NCBI GenBank assembly: GCA_001000065.1
Contig: LCGZ01000003.1
Coordinates: 62,001 to 126,000 of the forward strand
DNA from: a candidate division TM6 bacterium GW2011_GWF2_43_87
GTDB taxonomy: Bacteria > Babelota > Babeliae > Babelales > Babelaceae
Direction of reading: 5' to 3'
Length of the DNA: 64,000 nt
Below the pieces are notes generated by a model, which saw only the letters and a program-made list of their open reading frames with translations, was not told the DNA's origin and made no database searches. A program made the position numbers and the translations under genes. Shown piece after piece: positions 35,369 through 45,104 of this stretch (positions within the stretch are counted from its first letter, which is position 1; each line of letters begins with the position of its first letter).

Positions 35369-35949
35369 GTGAGCATGAGCATAAAAAAAATGGAGAGAAG
35401 GGAGGGGATGGAATTGCGCTTTCAGAAAGAGAGTTGGCACAGGTAACGGTCATCGTTGTTCTGGGAGTTTTTCTAGTCTTCTTAGCGGGCTATTTCCTGG
35501 GAAAAAGACGGATGTGTGAGGAGCTTGCGCAAGGTGACGAAGTTCGTTTTGCTGACAAAATTCATCGAGCTCTTACCAATTTTGCAAATAGAGCTGAAGA
35601 GTCTATGGCAGATGAAGAAGAGGAAGGTGGAGAGGTTGTCGAAGCGGCAACGCCAGGTGATGAAGGGAAAGACGGGAAGGCAGAAGAAAAGCCTGAGATT
35701 CAAGCCTATGCACAGCTGTGTGGATTTGCCACAGAGGCTGCAGCTAAGGGCTATTTAGATAAACTTGCTAAGCGAGGAATTAAGTCTCGAATTATTGATA
35801 AGACGAGTAAATCTGGACGCGGACGCAAGGTTGCCTGGTTCCAGGTAGTAACGGAGACTATGAATCGGCAAGAACTGGTCGATCTTGTTGAGAGCATAAA
35901 AAAACAAGATAAATTATCCAAAGTGACCATTGTAGATCTTTCTGAGTAA
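35365..35949 (+). CDS. SPOR-domain membrane protein
   Basis: The 194-residue product has a charged cytoplasmic start, one membrane helix (VTVIVVLGVFLVFLAGYFLG), an acidic Gly/Glu-rich linker and a C-terminal SPOR-like domain (YAQLCGFATEAAAKGYLDKLAKRGIKSRII, then VAWFQVVTETMNRQELVDLVESI). SPOR domains bind denuded septal peptidoglycan, so a role in division or envelope maintenance is likely. The ATG at 35365 overlaps the miaA stop. An in-frame upstream start exists but lies inside miaA. Confidence 0.78.
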   Translation: MSEHEHKKNGEKGGDGIALSERELAQVTVIVVLGVFLVFLAGYFLGKRRMCEELAQGDEVRFADKIHRALTNFANRAEESMADEEEEGGEVVEAATPGDEGKDGKAEEKPEIQAYAQLCGFATEAAAKGYLDKLAKRGIKSRIIDKTSKSGRGRKVAWFQVVTETMNRQELVDLVESIKKQDKLSKVTIVDLSE

Positions 35950-35975
35950 TAAAACGAAATTTGAGGGTATGGCGT

Positions 35976-37661
35976 ATGATGTCGATGTTACGCAATTCGA
36001 TGGGCAAGCGTATTTATAAAGGCGTGTTGTGGGTAACCTTAATCTCTATAGCAGGGACCACGCTGATTGCTGCCATTTTCAACCGGCTAGGTGGTCGTAA
36101 AGCTGGCGTTATCGCGACCGTGAACGGCTACAAAATCATGGACAGTGCTTTGCAGAAGCGCAAGCAAGATATTGCAGCAGAGATTAACGAAATACGTGCG
36201 CGACTTGGAAACTATGCAGACATGTTCTTAAAGATGCGTGGATTTTCAGGCAAGCCGCAAGAGATAGCCTTGCAAGAATTAGTTCAGCAGAAGCTTTTAC
36301 TAAGCGCCTGTCGGGCATCTGGGATTTATTATCTATCTCCTCAATTTATAGGAGAGAAGATTAATGATGTGAATTTTGCAATGAGTTATCTTTCAGAGCT
36401 TTTGCCCCAGCAAGTTTTTACGGGCACTGGACAGTTAAGTCAAGATGCTCTTAAAAATCATCTGCGTCGAAATGGTATTTCGATACCTGATTTTGAACAC
36501 CGGCTTGAGGAGCTTTTGGGTATAGCTGTTTTTGAGTCTCTTTTGCCAAGCGCAGTCTATAGTCCAGCCATTGCCCAAAAAAACAAACAGTTACAGGAAG
36601 AGGGCGAACGCACCTTTTCTATAGTTACGCTGCCTCTTTCTGAATACATAAGTCAGCAAGGACAGGTTGCTATTTCAGATCGTGAATTGCAAACCTTCTT
36701 TGAAGAAAGAAATAAAGCGGATCATGCCTATTGGACTGTTGAGAAGCGATCAGGAACTGTGTGGACTTTTGCTCCTTCATCCTATGGGCTTACTGCAACT
36801 GAGCCTGAATTAAGACGTTTCTTTGCCTCACATGCACAGCTGTTTGAAAAGAAAACATTTGACTCTGTAAAAGCGCAGGTTGAAGAAGCGGTTACGCGTG
36901 AGAAATTTGAGCGACGTTTCACGACTGAAGCTAAACATCTAGCGCAAGGCAAGGTTGCTGGTGAAGAAGGTGCCAAGACTTTTGAAGAATTTACACAAAA
37001 ACATAAAGCGTCTAAGGCAACATTGGCAAACATTACCCGCAAGGAATTAGGAAAGAACCCTGAAGAGGCGACTCTTTTTGAGATTTTACGCGCAGGTCAG
37101 CTTCAGGTATTGACTCGCGACGGGAAGGGCGTAATTGTTCAACTTGATTCTATTGTGCCCTCGGCAGCTCGTCCATTTGAAGAAGTTAAATCACAGGTGC
37201 GTGAGGACTTTATAAAGGATAAGGCTAGAAAGAAGCTTGCTGAAGATTTACAAAAACTTACATTGTTGGCAAGAACCAGTGACACAGCTCTGTTTGATAA
37301 GCAAGTTCGCGAAATGAAGGGTGCAAGCGTACGGACTGTAAAAGGTCTTACCGCAGGGAAAGAAGAATGGAAAGTTTTTGAGAAGGAAGGTCTTCCTGTT
37401 CAACGCATGAAAAAAATGGTACATGCGGGCTATTCTATAAAACAGATGGCAAAGGATCAGGGCTTTGTGATAGTTTTAAAAGAGATATCTCTACCTGTAA
37501 AAAGCGTAGAAACTCAATCTGCGATTCGCTTCCCTGCTGAAGATTTCCAGCTGAATCTCCAGCTTTTTTCCGCTGGTTTCATTGCGTCTTTAAACCATTC
37601 TGGTAAAATTAAATACAATGATAACGTACAGCGGCAGGAACCACTTTACTATGAAGAGTAA
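35976..37661 (+). CDS. PpiD/SurA-like periplasmic foldase
   Basis: The 561-residue product has an N-terminal membrane anchor (YKGVLWVTLISIAGTTLIAAIF). A SurA_N-type domain follows (VATVNGYKIMDSALQKR and LQELVQQKLLLSACRASGI, the pattern seen in PpiD and SurA). The middle has a PpiC-like region (ELRRFFASHAQLFEKKTFDSVKAQVEE, and FEEVKSQVREDFIKDKARKKL). This is the PpiD type: a membrane-anchored chaperone assisting outer-membrane proteins; whether the isomerase site is active is unclear. I chose the ATG at 35976 with GAGGG 8 bases upstream over a TTG at 35961. It is followed 3 bases later by recA. Confidence 0.8.
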   Translation: MMSMLRNSMGKRIYKGVLWVTLISIAGTTLIAAIFNRLGGRKAGVIATVNGYKIMDSALQKRKQDIAAEINEIRARLGNYADMFLKMRGFSGKPQEIALQELVQQKLLLSACRASGIYYLSPQFIGEKINDVNFAMSYLSELLPQQVFTGTGQLSQDALKNHLRRNGISIPDFEHRLEELLGIAVFESLLPSAVYSPAIAQKNKQLQEEGERTFSIVTLPLSEYISQQGQVAISDRELQTFFEERNKADHAYWTVEKRSGTVWTFAPSSYGLTATEPELRRFFASHAQLFEKKTFDSVKAQVEEAVTREKFERRFTTEAKHLAQGKVAGEEGAKTFEEFTQKHKASKATLANITRKELGKNPEEATLFEILRAGQLQVLTRDGKGVIVQLDSIVPSAARPFEEVKSQVREDFIKDKARKKLAEDLQKLTLLARTSDTALFDKQVREMKGASVRTVKGLTAGKEEWKVFEKEGLPVQRMKKMVHAGYSIKQMAKDQGFVIVLKEISLPVKSVETQSAIRFPAEDFQLNLQLFSAGFIASLNHSGKIKYNDNVQRQEPLYYEE

Positions 37662-37664
37662 CTC

Positions 37665-38729
37665 GTGACAGAAAAACAGAAACGTACAGAAGCAAGCACT
37701 GGTGACGTACGTCACCAGGCGCTTGAAGCGGTCTTTGCACAAATTGAAAAGCAATATGGCAAAGGCTCTATAATGTCACTAGGGCAGACACCATCTGTTC
37801 TAGCGGATGCTATTCCTACAGGATCTATTCTTATTGATATGGCCTTAGGAACGGGGGGATTTCCTCGTGGACGTATAGTTGAAGTCTATGGACCAGAAGC
37901 ATCTGGTAAAACGACTATAGCACTTCAAGTTATCGCCCAGGCTCAGGCTAAGGGTGGAACGTGTGCTTTTATTGATGCAGAACATGCATTGGATCCGCAA
38001 TATGCACGAGCATTAGGCATTGATATTGATTCTTTAATTATTTCGCAGCCTGATTATGGTGAGCAAGGTCTTGATATTGCAGAAATGCTTATTAGATCTG
38101 GGGCGATTGATGTGATTGTGGTAGACTCTGTCGCAGCTTTAGTTCCTAAAACAGAGCTTGATGGTGATATGGGAGACCAGCATGTCGGATTGCAAGCGCG
38201 TTTAATGTCGCAAGCTCTTCGTAAGCTTACTCCGGTTGTTCACAAGTCGAAAACGGTTCTTATATTTATAAACCAAGTTCGTCAAAATATCAGCGCTATG
38301 GCTTTTGCTCCTAAAGAGGTGACTACTGGTGGCAAGGCGCTAAAGTTTTATGCGTCATTGCGCCTTGAAGTTCGTCGTATTGAATCGCTTAAAGCGAAGG
38401 ACGGGTCAGACCGCGGTAATCGGGTACAGATTAAGATAGCAAAGAATAAAATGGCTCCGCCATTTAAAATTGCAGTTGTGGATCTGATTTTTGGGCATGG
38501 TGTCAGTCGGGAGTTTGATCTTCTTGACGCCGCTCTTAATAGCAAGATAGTTACTCAGACAGGGGCATGGTTTGCCTTTGGAAACGAGAAGATTGGTCAA
38601 GGTCGTGAAGCAGTCGGACTCTTTTTAAAAGAGAAGCCTGAGGTTGCAGATCGTATACGTGCTGCAGCGCTTGAAGCCTTGGGACGCGGAGAGGTAAAAT
38701 TTGATAGTTCTAGTAAAGGTTCAGAATGA
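37665..38729 (+). CDS. recA: Recombinase RecA
   Basis: RecA forms filaments on single-stranded DNA, drives strand exchange and triggers the SOS response. The 354-residue product has [14 protein letters not shown] (Walker A), [23 protein letters not shown] (Walker B), [16 protein letters not shown] (L2 region) and the [12 protein letters not shown] segment, all close to family consensus. It starts with GTG, 3 bases after the ppiD-like gene, and its TGA overlaps the infC start (ATGA), giving an unusual recA-infC coupling. Confidence 0.97.
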   Translation: MTEKQKRTEASTGDVRHQALEAVFAQIEKQYGKGSIMSLGQTPSVLADAIPTGSILIDMALGTGGFPRGRIVEVYGPEASGKTTIALQVIAQAQAKGGTCAFIDAEHALDPQYARALGIDIDSLIISQPDYGEQGLDIAEMLIRSGAIDVIVVDSVAALVPKTELDGDMGDQHVGLQARLMSQALRKLTPVVHKSKTVLIFINQVRQNISAMAFAPKEVTTGGKALKFYASLRLEVRRIESLKAKDGSDRGNRVQIKIAKNKMAPPFKIAVVDLIFGHGVSREFDLLDAALNSKIVTQTGAWFAFGNEKIGQGREAVGLFLKEKPEVADRIRAAALEALGRGEVKFDSSSKGSE

Positions 38730-39274
38730 TAGGACGGCAAAAAAAAGACGTTCCTTTAGCAAATGAGCGAATTAAGTTTGAAAAGCTTCAGCTCATTATG
38801 CAAGACGGCGAAAATCGCGGCATCGTAAGCCGTCGAGAGGCGCTTGCAATGGCTCAAGAAGCGCGTCTAGATCTTGTAGTAATTGCAGAAAATGGGGGCG
38901 AAGGTCTTCCCGTAGCAAAGCTTATAGATTTAGGCAAACTTCAATATGAGCGTAAAAAACAACAAGCTGAAGCTAAGAAGAAACAGCATGTTGTGCAGAT
39001 TAAAGAGATAAAACTACGCCCTAAAATTGCCGAGCATGATTTTCAGACAAAGATGAATCAGGCTATTAAGTTTCTTGCGGAAGGCAAACACCTTAAGGTA
39101 ACGCTTTTCTTTCGTGGACGTGAAGTCGCTATGAAAGATGAGCAAGGAACTAGTTTATTTGATCGTATATTTAAGACACTAACAAGCGCAGATTTAGGCG
39201 GCAAGACTGTGATTCAGGAAAGTGAAACGCAGGCAGGTAGCCTATGGACTCGCGTCTTTGTTGTAAAAAAATAG
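38726..39274 (+). CDS. infC: Translation initiation factor IF-3
   Basis: IF-3 keeps ribosomal subunits apart and proofreads the start codon. The 182-residue product has both domains: the N-terminal part ([31 protein letters not shown]) and the C-terminal part after a Lys-rich linker ([42 protein letters not shown]). In this gene the start is ATG, overlapping recA, rather than the rare AUU typical of autoregulated enterobacterial infC. It is followed by rpmI and rplT in the standard order. Confidence 0.97.
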   Translation: MIGRQKKDVPLANERIKFEKLQLIMQDGENRGIVSRREALAMAQEARLDLVVIAENGGEGLPVAKLIDLGKLQYERKKQQAEAKKKQHVVQIKEIKLRPKIAEHDFQTKMNQAIKFLAEGKHLKVTLFFRGREVAMKDEQGTSLFDRIFKTLTSADLGGKTVIQESETQAGSLWTRVFVVKK

Positions 39275-39281
39275 GGTAAAC

Positions 39282-39473
39282 ATGGCAACAAAAGCAAAAA
39301 CACACTCCGGAGCAAGCAAACGCTTTGAGAAACTAAAGAGTGGGTTAATAAAATTTTCACGGGGATACCGTCGGCACTTGCTAACAGGGAAAACAGCTAA
39401 ACGCAAGCGTCAGCTGCGCGGGGGCTCTTATCTTAACAAGTGTGATGCGGGCCACGTAGCATCTCTTATTTGA
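39282..39473 (+). CDS. rpmI: 50S ribosomal protein L35
   Basis: This 63-residue basic protein matches L35: AKTHSGASKRFEKLKSGLIKF, then RRHLLTGKTAKRKRQLRG and a short tail. It lies 7 bases after infC in the conserved infC-rpmI-rplT order. Confidence 0.96.
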   Translation: MATKAKTHSGASKRFEKLKSGLIKFSRGYRRHLLTGKTAKRKRQLRGGSYLNKCDAGHVASLI

Positions 39474-39527
39474 GATCTAAAAACAACAATAAATGTATAA
39501 ATTTATAAAAAACAGAAGGAAATCATT

Positions 39528-39875
39528 ATGACGCGGGTAAAGCGCGGTGTTCAAACCAGAAAACGCCACAAGAGATTATTTAAACAAGCTGAAGGTTTTT
39601 GGGGACAACGCAAAAACGTTTTCAGACGCGCTAAAGAAACTTATTTGCGAGCAATGGCTTACGCATTTAAGGGTCGCAAACTTAAGAAGCGTGATATGCG
39701 TGGATTGTTTATTTCCCGTATAAGCGCTGCAGTGGAGAATCACGGATTTAAGTATGGGCTCTTTATTCACGGGCTTAAGACAGCTCAAGTGCAGCTGAAT
39801 AGAAAAATGCTTAGCCAGATCGCTATTTTTGACGATGCCGCATTTACACAGCTAATCGGCATGGCAAAAAAATAA
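39528..39875 (+). CDS. rplT: 50S ribosomal protein L20
   Basis: L20 is needed early in 50S assembly and in many bacteria represses its own operon. The 115 residues match along the whole length: TRVKRGVQTRKRHKRLFKQAEGFWG, FRRAKETYLRAMAYAFKGRK, RDMRGLFISRISAAVENHG. It lies 54 bases after rpmI with GAAGGAAA upstream of the ATG. Confidence 0.97.
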   Translation: MTRVKRGVQTRKRHKRLFKQAEGFWGQRKNVFRRAKETYLRAMAYAFKGRKLKKRDMRGLFISRISAAVENHGFKYGLFIHGLKTAQVQLNRKMLSQIAIFDDAAFTQLIGMAKK

Positions 39876-39883
39876 GCATACGC

Positions 39884-39913
39884 TTGACATATGTGTTCTC
39901 TTCTTATTAGAAT
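39884..39913 (+). promoter_or_regulatory. Promoter before the zapB-like/zapA genes
   Basis: TTGACA (39884-39889) and TAGAAT (39908-39913) are separated by 18 bases, just after rplT and about 50 bases before the next start codon. It suggests a new transcription unit for the division genes. Confidence 0.65.
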
Positions 39914-39962
39914 CAGCGACGTCACTTGATGGGACGTTTAACTGGTAAAAGGAGAGACGCCG

Positions 39963-40238
39963 GTGGAAATTTTACGTGTTCTTGAAGAGAAGATTGCTCA
40001 GTTAATTCAGAGCAAGAAGTTAGATCTTGAGATCATCGAGCAGTTAAAGAGGGAGCAGTTATCACTTCGGGAAGAAAATAAAAAACTTTCCGGAGAGGTA
40101 ACGCGTCTTGAAGAAGCTCTTCTTGCTCAGGCAAAGACTCGTGAAGAGTTTGATGAAGAGCGGGAGATCACCAAGATGACTGTTGACGAGTTGATCCAGA
40201 ACATAGATGTGCTTTTGGAAAAAGAGCTACAACCATGA
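39963..40238 (+). CDS. Small coiled-coil protein, ZapB-like
   Basis: This 91-residue protein is almost entirely coiled coil (heptads through LEEKIAQLIQSKKLDLEIIEQLKREQ and EENKKLSGEVTRLEEALLAQ). It has no membrane segment. Its position directly before zapA, with an ATGA overlap, and its size point to a ZapB-type partner that bridges ZapA to the division ring; coiled coils are compositionally similar, so this is inferred from context. It starts with GTG after AGGAGAG. Confidence 0.6.
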   Translation: MEILRVLEEKIAQLIQSKKLDLEIIEQLKREQLSLREENKKLSGEVTRLEEALLAQAKTREEFDEEREITKMTVDELIQNIDVLLEKELQP

Positions 40239-40528
40239 CAAAAGAGGTTGAGTATTTTAACGTTACAGTCTTTGGTGAATCCTTCACTCTAGCAAGTGAC
40301 GAAGGTGCAGCTGAGATGGATGATTTGGTGCGGAAAGTTGATTTCTTGATGCGCCAGACTGCAGACAGACTCAAAAATCCGGATGCAAAAAAAGTCGCTA
40401 TCCTAACGGCGCTAAAATTAGCTCGGGACGTCTCTTTCTTAGAGGCGTCCGCTGCTAAACAATACGAGTGTGGATTAGGGCTTATCAAACGGATTGAGCG
40501 AGAGCTAGCGCCAGAATCCTTGGGTTGA
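40235..40528 (+). CDS. zapA: Cell division protein ZapA
   Basis: ZapA binds FtsZ and bundles its filaments. The 97-residue product has the ZapA pattern: a beta-hairpin start (EYFNVTVFGESFTLASDE) and a long helix (AAEMDDLVRKVDFLMRQTADRLKNPDAKKVAILTALKLARDV). The ATG overlaps the preceding coiled-coil gene by four bases. zapA is often found close to rny, as here. Confidence 0.85.
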   Translation: MTKEVEYFNVTVFGESFTLASDEGAAEMDDLVRKVDFLMRQTADRLKNPDAKKVAILTALKLARDVSFLEASAAKQYECGLGLIKRIERELAPESLG

Positions 40529-40608
40529 CTGTTTTTTGGTAGTATCTAACTCTTTTTAGGAACGCTGTTTTCCCTGTGCGTGCTTTAAATAACGAAACTG
40601 GGGGAGCA

Positions 40609-42165
40609 ATGGAACCTTTGTTACTTTTTGGAGGAATAGGCCTTTTTGTTGTGGGCGGTGTTTTTGCGTTTATCGCAGCAAGCCGATCTGCAAAAATGCG
40701 GAGGCTATTACATGAAGCTGAGCTTGAACGTTCTGTTGCTATAAAAGAGATGGCTGCAGAGCGGAAGGAAGCAACTTTTAAGTTAAAGGATGAGTTACAT
40801 AAGAAGCGCATTGAATTTAAAAATGAACTCAAACGAGAACAGACCGAAGTAGAACGACTTCAGTCAAAGTTAATGGCGCAAAAAGAGACTATTGAGGAGA
40901 AAGAAAAGTGGTTAGGCTCCGCTAAAAATGAAGTGCAACAAAAGGAGCGGGAGCTTACTAGATTTTCAGATCAACTTAGAATCAGCCAAGAAAAAATCAA
41001 AGTAATGCAAGGTGAGCTGACAAGCCGGCTCGAAAAAATTGCCTATATGACGCAAGAAGAAGCGAGAAACGTTCTTTTTGAAACTCTCGAAACTGAAGTG
41101 CGCCATTCTAGCGAAAAGTGGTTGCAGAAAGTCGAAGACGATGCTCGTATTAATGCGCGTGAACGGGCTACGGGTATAGTAGTGGATGTTATGCAGCGCT
41201 ATGCTTCTGAGTATGTTTCGGGCAATGCTTCTTGTGTAGTGACGCTCCCTAATGATGACATGAAGGGACGTATTATTGGGAAAGAGGGCCGGAATATCAA
41301 GGTACTCGAAATGACTACCGGGGTCGATATCATTATCGACGATACTCCTGAGATTATTACGGTGTCTGGATTTAATCCTATTCGACGTGAAGTGGCTCGA
41401 CGCAGCCTTGAAAAACTTATTCAAGATGGTCGTATAAACCCTACTCGTATTGAAGAGACTGTTGCGGCAATGGAAAGCGAAGTTGAAGAGATTATTCAAG
41501 AAAAGGGAAAATCTGCTATCACTAAGCTGAATATGCATAACGTCGCTCCAGAGATAGTATCTCTTTTGGGTCAGTTACATTTTAGAACGAGTTTTTCGCA
41601 GGATGTTTTAGCGCATAGCGTTGAAGTTGCCCTTATGGCACGCATGCTAGCCGAAGAACTTGGGCTTTCGCGGCCTGATCTTGCAGCACGAGCAGGCCTT
41701 TTGCATGATATTGGCAAAGCGGTTTCGTCTGAACATGAAGGTCCTCATGCTCAAGTTGGAGCGGATGTAGCACGCCGATGTGGCGAAGACCCTATTGTGG
41801 TTAATGCTATTGCGGCGCACCACGAAGAAGTTCCGTTTAAAAGTGTCTATGATTCATTGGTACTTATTTCGGATACCATTTCTGCAGCGCGCCCTGGTGC
41901 ACGTCGCGAAACCTTAGCTGCTTATATCAAACGACTAGAAAAACTTGAAGCCATTGCTGCGGAATTTTCTGGAGTAAAGCGTGCTTATGCGCTTCAAGCC
42001 GGTCGAGAAATTCGTATTGTAGTTGAAGAAGATGTTCTGGGCGACCAAGAAGCTATGCAGCTTGCGCGCGATATTGCTCGTAAGGTTGAGGAAGAAGTGA
42101 ACTTCCCCGGACAGATAAAGATAAATGTTATTCGTGAAAAACGTGCTGTTGAGTACGCAAAATAA
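40609..42165 (+). CDS. rny: Ribonuclease Y
   Basis: RNase Y is a membrane-anchored endonuclease that starts mRNA decay. The 518 residues show the full family layout: an N-terminal membrane helix (LLLFGGIGLFVVGGVFAFIAA), a long charged coiled coil (about residues 40-165), a KH RNA-binding domain (MKGRIIGKEGRNIKVLEM), and an HD phosphohydrolase domain (SFSQDVLAHSVEVALMARML with RAGLLHDIGKAV and VNAIAAHHEE). GGGGGAG lies just upstream of the ATG at 40609; a GTG at 40576 would add 11 residues. ymdB follows, the usual pair. Confidence 0.96.
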   Translation: MEPLLLFGGIGLFVVGGVFAFIAASRSAKMRRLLHEAELERSVAIKEMAAERKEATFKLKDELHKKRIEFKNELKREQTEVERLQSKLMAQKETIEEKEKWLGSAKNEVQQKERELTRFSDQLRISQEKIKVMQGELTSRLEKIAYMTQEEARNVLFETLETEVRHSSEKWLQKVEDDARINARERATGIVVDVMQRYASEYVSGNASCVVTLPNDDMKGRIIGKEGRNIKVLEMTTGVDIIIDDTPEIITVSGFNPIRREVARRSLEKLIQDGRINPTRIEETVAAMESEVEEIIQEKGKSAITKLNMHNVAPEIVSLLGQLHFRTSFSQDVLAHSVEVALMARMLAEELGLSRPDLAARAGLLHDIGKAVSSEHEGPHAQVGADVARRCGEDPIVVNAIAAHHEEVPFKSVYDSLVLISDTISAARPGARRETLAAYIKRLEKLEAIAAEFSGVKRAYALQAGREIRIVVEEDVLGDQEAMQLARDIARKVEEEVNFPGQIKINVIREKRAVEYAK

Positions 42166-42176
42166 GGTTGTTCGCG

Positions 42177-43043
42177 GTGAAATTGATACGGATTCTTTGC
42201 TTTGGAGATGTTGTAGGTACAGCTGGATGTGCACTTTTTCAGAAGTATGCCACCCGCTTGAAGCAGCAGTTTAAAGCGTCTCTAATAATTGTAAATGGCG
42301 AGAATTCTGTTGCAAATGGAAGAGGTATCACCCCTAAGGTGGTTGCCTCATTGCGTCATTGTGGCGCAGACATGGTAACCGGTGGAAACCATATTTTTCA
42401 GCAACGGGATATTCACTCCTACCTTAATGAACGCTCTGATCTGTTGCGCCCTGCAAATTTCCCTAGTGGGTGTCCGGGTAAAGGCGTAGGCTTTATAGAA
42501 CATGAGGGTATAAAGGTGGCCGTAATAAACCTGCAGGGTCGGGTTTTTATGTCACAACACCTAGAGTGTCCATTAAAGACTCTTGAATCTTTACTCAGTT
42601 ATACGCGGCATCATACGCCTATTGCGATAGTTGATTTTCACGCAGAAGCATCAGCCGAAAAAATTGGACTGGCACTTGCATTTGAGGGGCAGATAACTGC
42701 CGTTGTGGGAACCCATACTCATGTGCAGACGGCCGATGAGCGCCTGTTACCAAAAGGAACGGCGTTTATTACCGATTTAGGTATGGCGGGTGCGCTTAAT
42801 TCTATGATTGGGATGAAAAAAGAGGGGCTGATTAATCAGCTCCTCACCCAAATGCCGACTAAGTTTGAAGTGGACACCGAAGGACCCTTTGTTATCTCCG
42901 GCGTTGTAATTGACGTGGATGTTGCAACGGGTAAAGCTACTCATATAGAGCGCTTTAGGGTTATTGATACCGAAATTTCTTTTGGCACTGACAAAAACAA
43001 AACTCTCAAAGGCGAAGCTGATCTGCGCAGTTATGGTGAATGA
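42177..43043 (+). CDS. ymdB: YmdB-type metallophosphoesterase
   Basis: YmdB family proteins hydrolyse 2',3'-cyclic nucleotides and influence RNA turnover; in Bacillus the gene sits next to rny, as here. The 288-residue product has the metal-binding motifs RILCFGDVVGTAG, VNGENSVANGRGIT, VTGGNHIFQQ, IVDFHAEASAEK and VVGTHTHVQTAD with GTAFITDLGMAG. I chose the GTG at 42177; a TTG at 42168 is in frame. It lies 11 bases after rny. Confidence 0.9.
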   Translation: MKLIRILCFGDVVGTAGCALFQKYATRLKQQFKASLIIVNGENSVANGRGITPKVVASLRHCGADMVTGGNHIFQQRDIHSYLNERSDLLRPANFPSGCPGKGVGFIEHEGIKVAVINLQGRVFMSQHLECPLKTLESLLSYTRHHTPIAIVDFHAEASAEKIGLALAFEGQITAVVGTHTHVQTADERLLPKGTAFITDLGMAGALNSMIGMKKEGLINQLLTQMPTKFEVDTEGPFVISGVVIDVDVATGKATHIERFRVIDTEISFGTDKNKTLKGEADLRSYGE

Positions 43044-43045
43044 GT

Positions 43046-43930
43046 TTAGTAAACGTTCTCTATGTTTAACCCAATGTACCATGGATCAAACTTAAGTGGA
43101 GGTAGATAACTGTTTTTCATTTTGCCATGAAGCTTGTAGTAAAACTCTAGGGGAGTTGCGGTAAACATTTTATTGCACAGACACTCCTCTTGTGCCGTGA
43201 GAAAAAAGCTTTCTAAACTCTTTTTATTAAGTGCGGCAACATACTTTAGACATAAAGCGTGCAATGGAGAGTTACAATCTTTGTCGCTTTTGGGTTCGAA
43301 AGATCCACATTTAGCTGAGTTATATAAAAGCTCCGCAAACGTTTTTTGTAGCTTAATGCGTTTTTTTTCAAAGCTTGATTGATTTTTTAAGCCTAAGAGA
43401 TTAATCAAGGGTGTAAAAAGTTCTACTACTTCTTGTCCTATCAACTCTTTTTTTTGAGGGAGTTCTTTAAAGGGGAAGAACTCTTCTATAAAGTAGTGGC
43501 ATTCTTGCGGTAATGTACAGAGTCTATCCAAAGGGCTTCGATTGGGCAGAGCAACTTTATTTTTCTTTAAAAGTAGATGAGGTTTTTTTGAAGCTAGATA
43601 GGCAAGAAGATGGATTTTTGTACTATTAACCTTATCAAATGCTTTTTCAAAAGGAGTTTGTCCCATAGCATTTATTCTGCCTAATCGGGCTCCCTTTTCT
43701 ACTAAATAGATGGTTAGCTCTTTGTTTCCGCTAGTCATCGCTAGGTGTAAGAGTGTATCGTTAAAAACAGTCTGCTCAGAAACAAGCTCGTTATTCTTAT
43801 TTATGATTCGCTTGACGGTTTCTATATCACCTATTGTGCACGCAGTTAATAACCGTTCAAAATCATTTTGAGCGGCCATGTTTTGAACTAAAGAACCTAT
43901 AAAAACGACAAAAAAGAAAAGACTTCTCAT
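43046..43930 (-). CDS. Secreted ankyrin-repeat protein
   Basis: The product is about 294 residues with a signal peptide (MRSLFFFVVFIGSLVQNMAAQ). Two to three ankyrin units follow (FERLLTACTIGDIETVKRIINKN, DTLLHLAMTSGNKELTIYLVEKGARLG, GQTPFEKAF), then a less regular helical region (residues about 120-290) of unknown type. I start it at the ATG at 43930, with GGAT upstream; an ATG at 43942 would add four residues. It is convergent with ymdB with only a few bases between the stops. Confidence 0.75.
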   Translation of the reverse strand: MRSLFFFVVFIGSLVQNMAAQNDFERLLTACTIGDIETVKRIINKNNELVSEQTVFNDTLLHLAMTSGNKELTIYLVEKGARLGRINAMGQTPFEKAFDKVNSTKIHLLAYLASKKPHLLLKKNKVALPNRSPLDRLCTLPQECHYFIEEFFPFKELPQKKELIGQEVVELFTPLINLLGLKNQSSFEKKRIKLQKTFAELLYNSAKCGSFEPKSDKDCNSPLHALCLKYVAALNKKSLESFFLTAQEECLCNKMFTATPLEFYYKLHGKMKNSYLPPLKFDPWYIGLNIENVY

Positions 43931-44189
43931 TGCTATATCCATTTATAAAAAGGGTGCATTGTGCGCTAGATTACAGTTTCAAACTACAAAATCGCGCTAG
44001 GTAACGCAATAGTTTGGGGGAAAAAGTTTGTAAGTAGTTGATTTTAGCGGTGTGATGTAGGTAGGTTGAAAAAGGTAGGGTGCCGTGGCTAACGCACGAA
44101 TAGACGTTCTCTTAATCTACCAGTACACTCTAAATAAAAAGGCCACAAGTCTGGCAATAATTTAATTCGAATCGAAAGGCACCATTGCC

Positions 44190-45104
44190 GTGTTTTTAGT
44201 TATCCTTCTTTATGCTATCTGCGCATTAACTTTTACTATTGCTAAACTAACCCTAGTTTTTGCATCCCCCCTGTTTTATGTGGGGGTTCGTATGTTTGCT
44301 GCTGGCTTGCTTTTACTTCTTTTTGCGGTGGTAGGGCGAGGTTTTAGACGTCTAATCCGTAGCGATCTATTATTAATTTTGGGCGTTGCATTTTTCTCCG
44401 TCTTTATTGCTTATGCATGTGACCTTTGGTCTTTGCAGTATTTATCAAGCTCAGAGTCGGCGCTCCTATTTAATCTTTCACCTTTTGCAGCGGCACTTTT
44501 TTCTTACTGGTGGTTTGGAGAACGCATGACGCTCAAAAAATGGTTAGGAATGGTGGTGGCAGTTACCTCCATTATTCCGATTGTTACCGGCGGGGAATCG
44601 GTACTTACCCATTTTCCCTTATGGAAACTTTTACCTATCTTTGCCCTACTAACCTCTGTTTTAAGTAGTGCCTATGGATGGATATTAGTACGGGAGCTTG
44701 TCAAAACGCGTGAGTTTTCTCCCTTTTTTATCAATGGAATAGCGATGACCATTGGAGGCTCTTTGGCGTTAGGGCTTTCGTGGGTAATGGAAGGATGGAA
44801 CCCACTTCCCGTCTTTTCCTGGCCTAACTTTATCTTTTTTACCATTCTTATGATTTTTATTGCTAACATACTGTTTGTTAACCTTTATTCGGTCCTATTG
44901 CGGCGATATACAGCAACGTTTATTTCATTTTCGGGATTAATGTGCCCCTTGTTTGTTGCATTATTAGGTCGGATATTTTTAAATGAGGAACTTACGGGCT
45001 CGTCATTTATTTCCGCTCTTTTGGTTGCAAGTGGGTTATTTCTTTTTTATGAAGAAGAGCTTAGACAAGGGTATATTACAAAAAAAACAGATGTATCGGT
45101 TTAG
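44190..45104 (+). CDS. EamA/DMT-family transporter
   Basis: The 304 residues are nearly all hydrophobic with about ten membrane helices in two EamA-like halves. The family pattern is seen at the end of each half (SLQYLSSSESALLFNLSPFAAALFSYWWFGERMTLKKWLGMVVAVTSI; ATFISFSGLMCPLFVALLGRIFLNEELTGSSFISALLVASG). These carriers move amino acids, nucleotides or other small metabolites; the substrate cannot be told. It starts with GTG. In host-dependent bacteria such carriers may import nutrients, which is inference. Confidence 0.85.
   Translation: MFLVILLYAICALTFTIAKLTLVFASPLFYVGVRMFAAGLLLLLFAVVGRGFRRLIRSDLLLILGVAFFSVFIAYACDLWSLQYLSSSESALLFNLSPFAAALFSYWWFGERMTLKKWLGMVVAVTSIIPIVTGGESVLTHFPLWKLLPIFALLTSVLSSAYGWILVRELVKTREFSPFFINGIAMTIGGSLALGLSWVMEGWNPLPVFSWPNFIFFTILMIFIANILFVNLYSVLLRRYTATFISFSGLMCPLFVALLGRIFLNEELTGSSFISALLVASGLFLFYEEELRQGYITKKTDVSV

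Noticed and set aside
43973-44189. tRNA- or small-RNA-like sequence before the EamA gene
   Set aside because: I could not fold a cloverleaf or any conserved RNA; only mixed sequence is seen.
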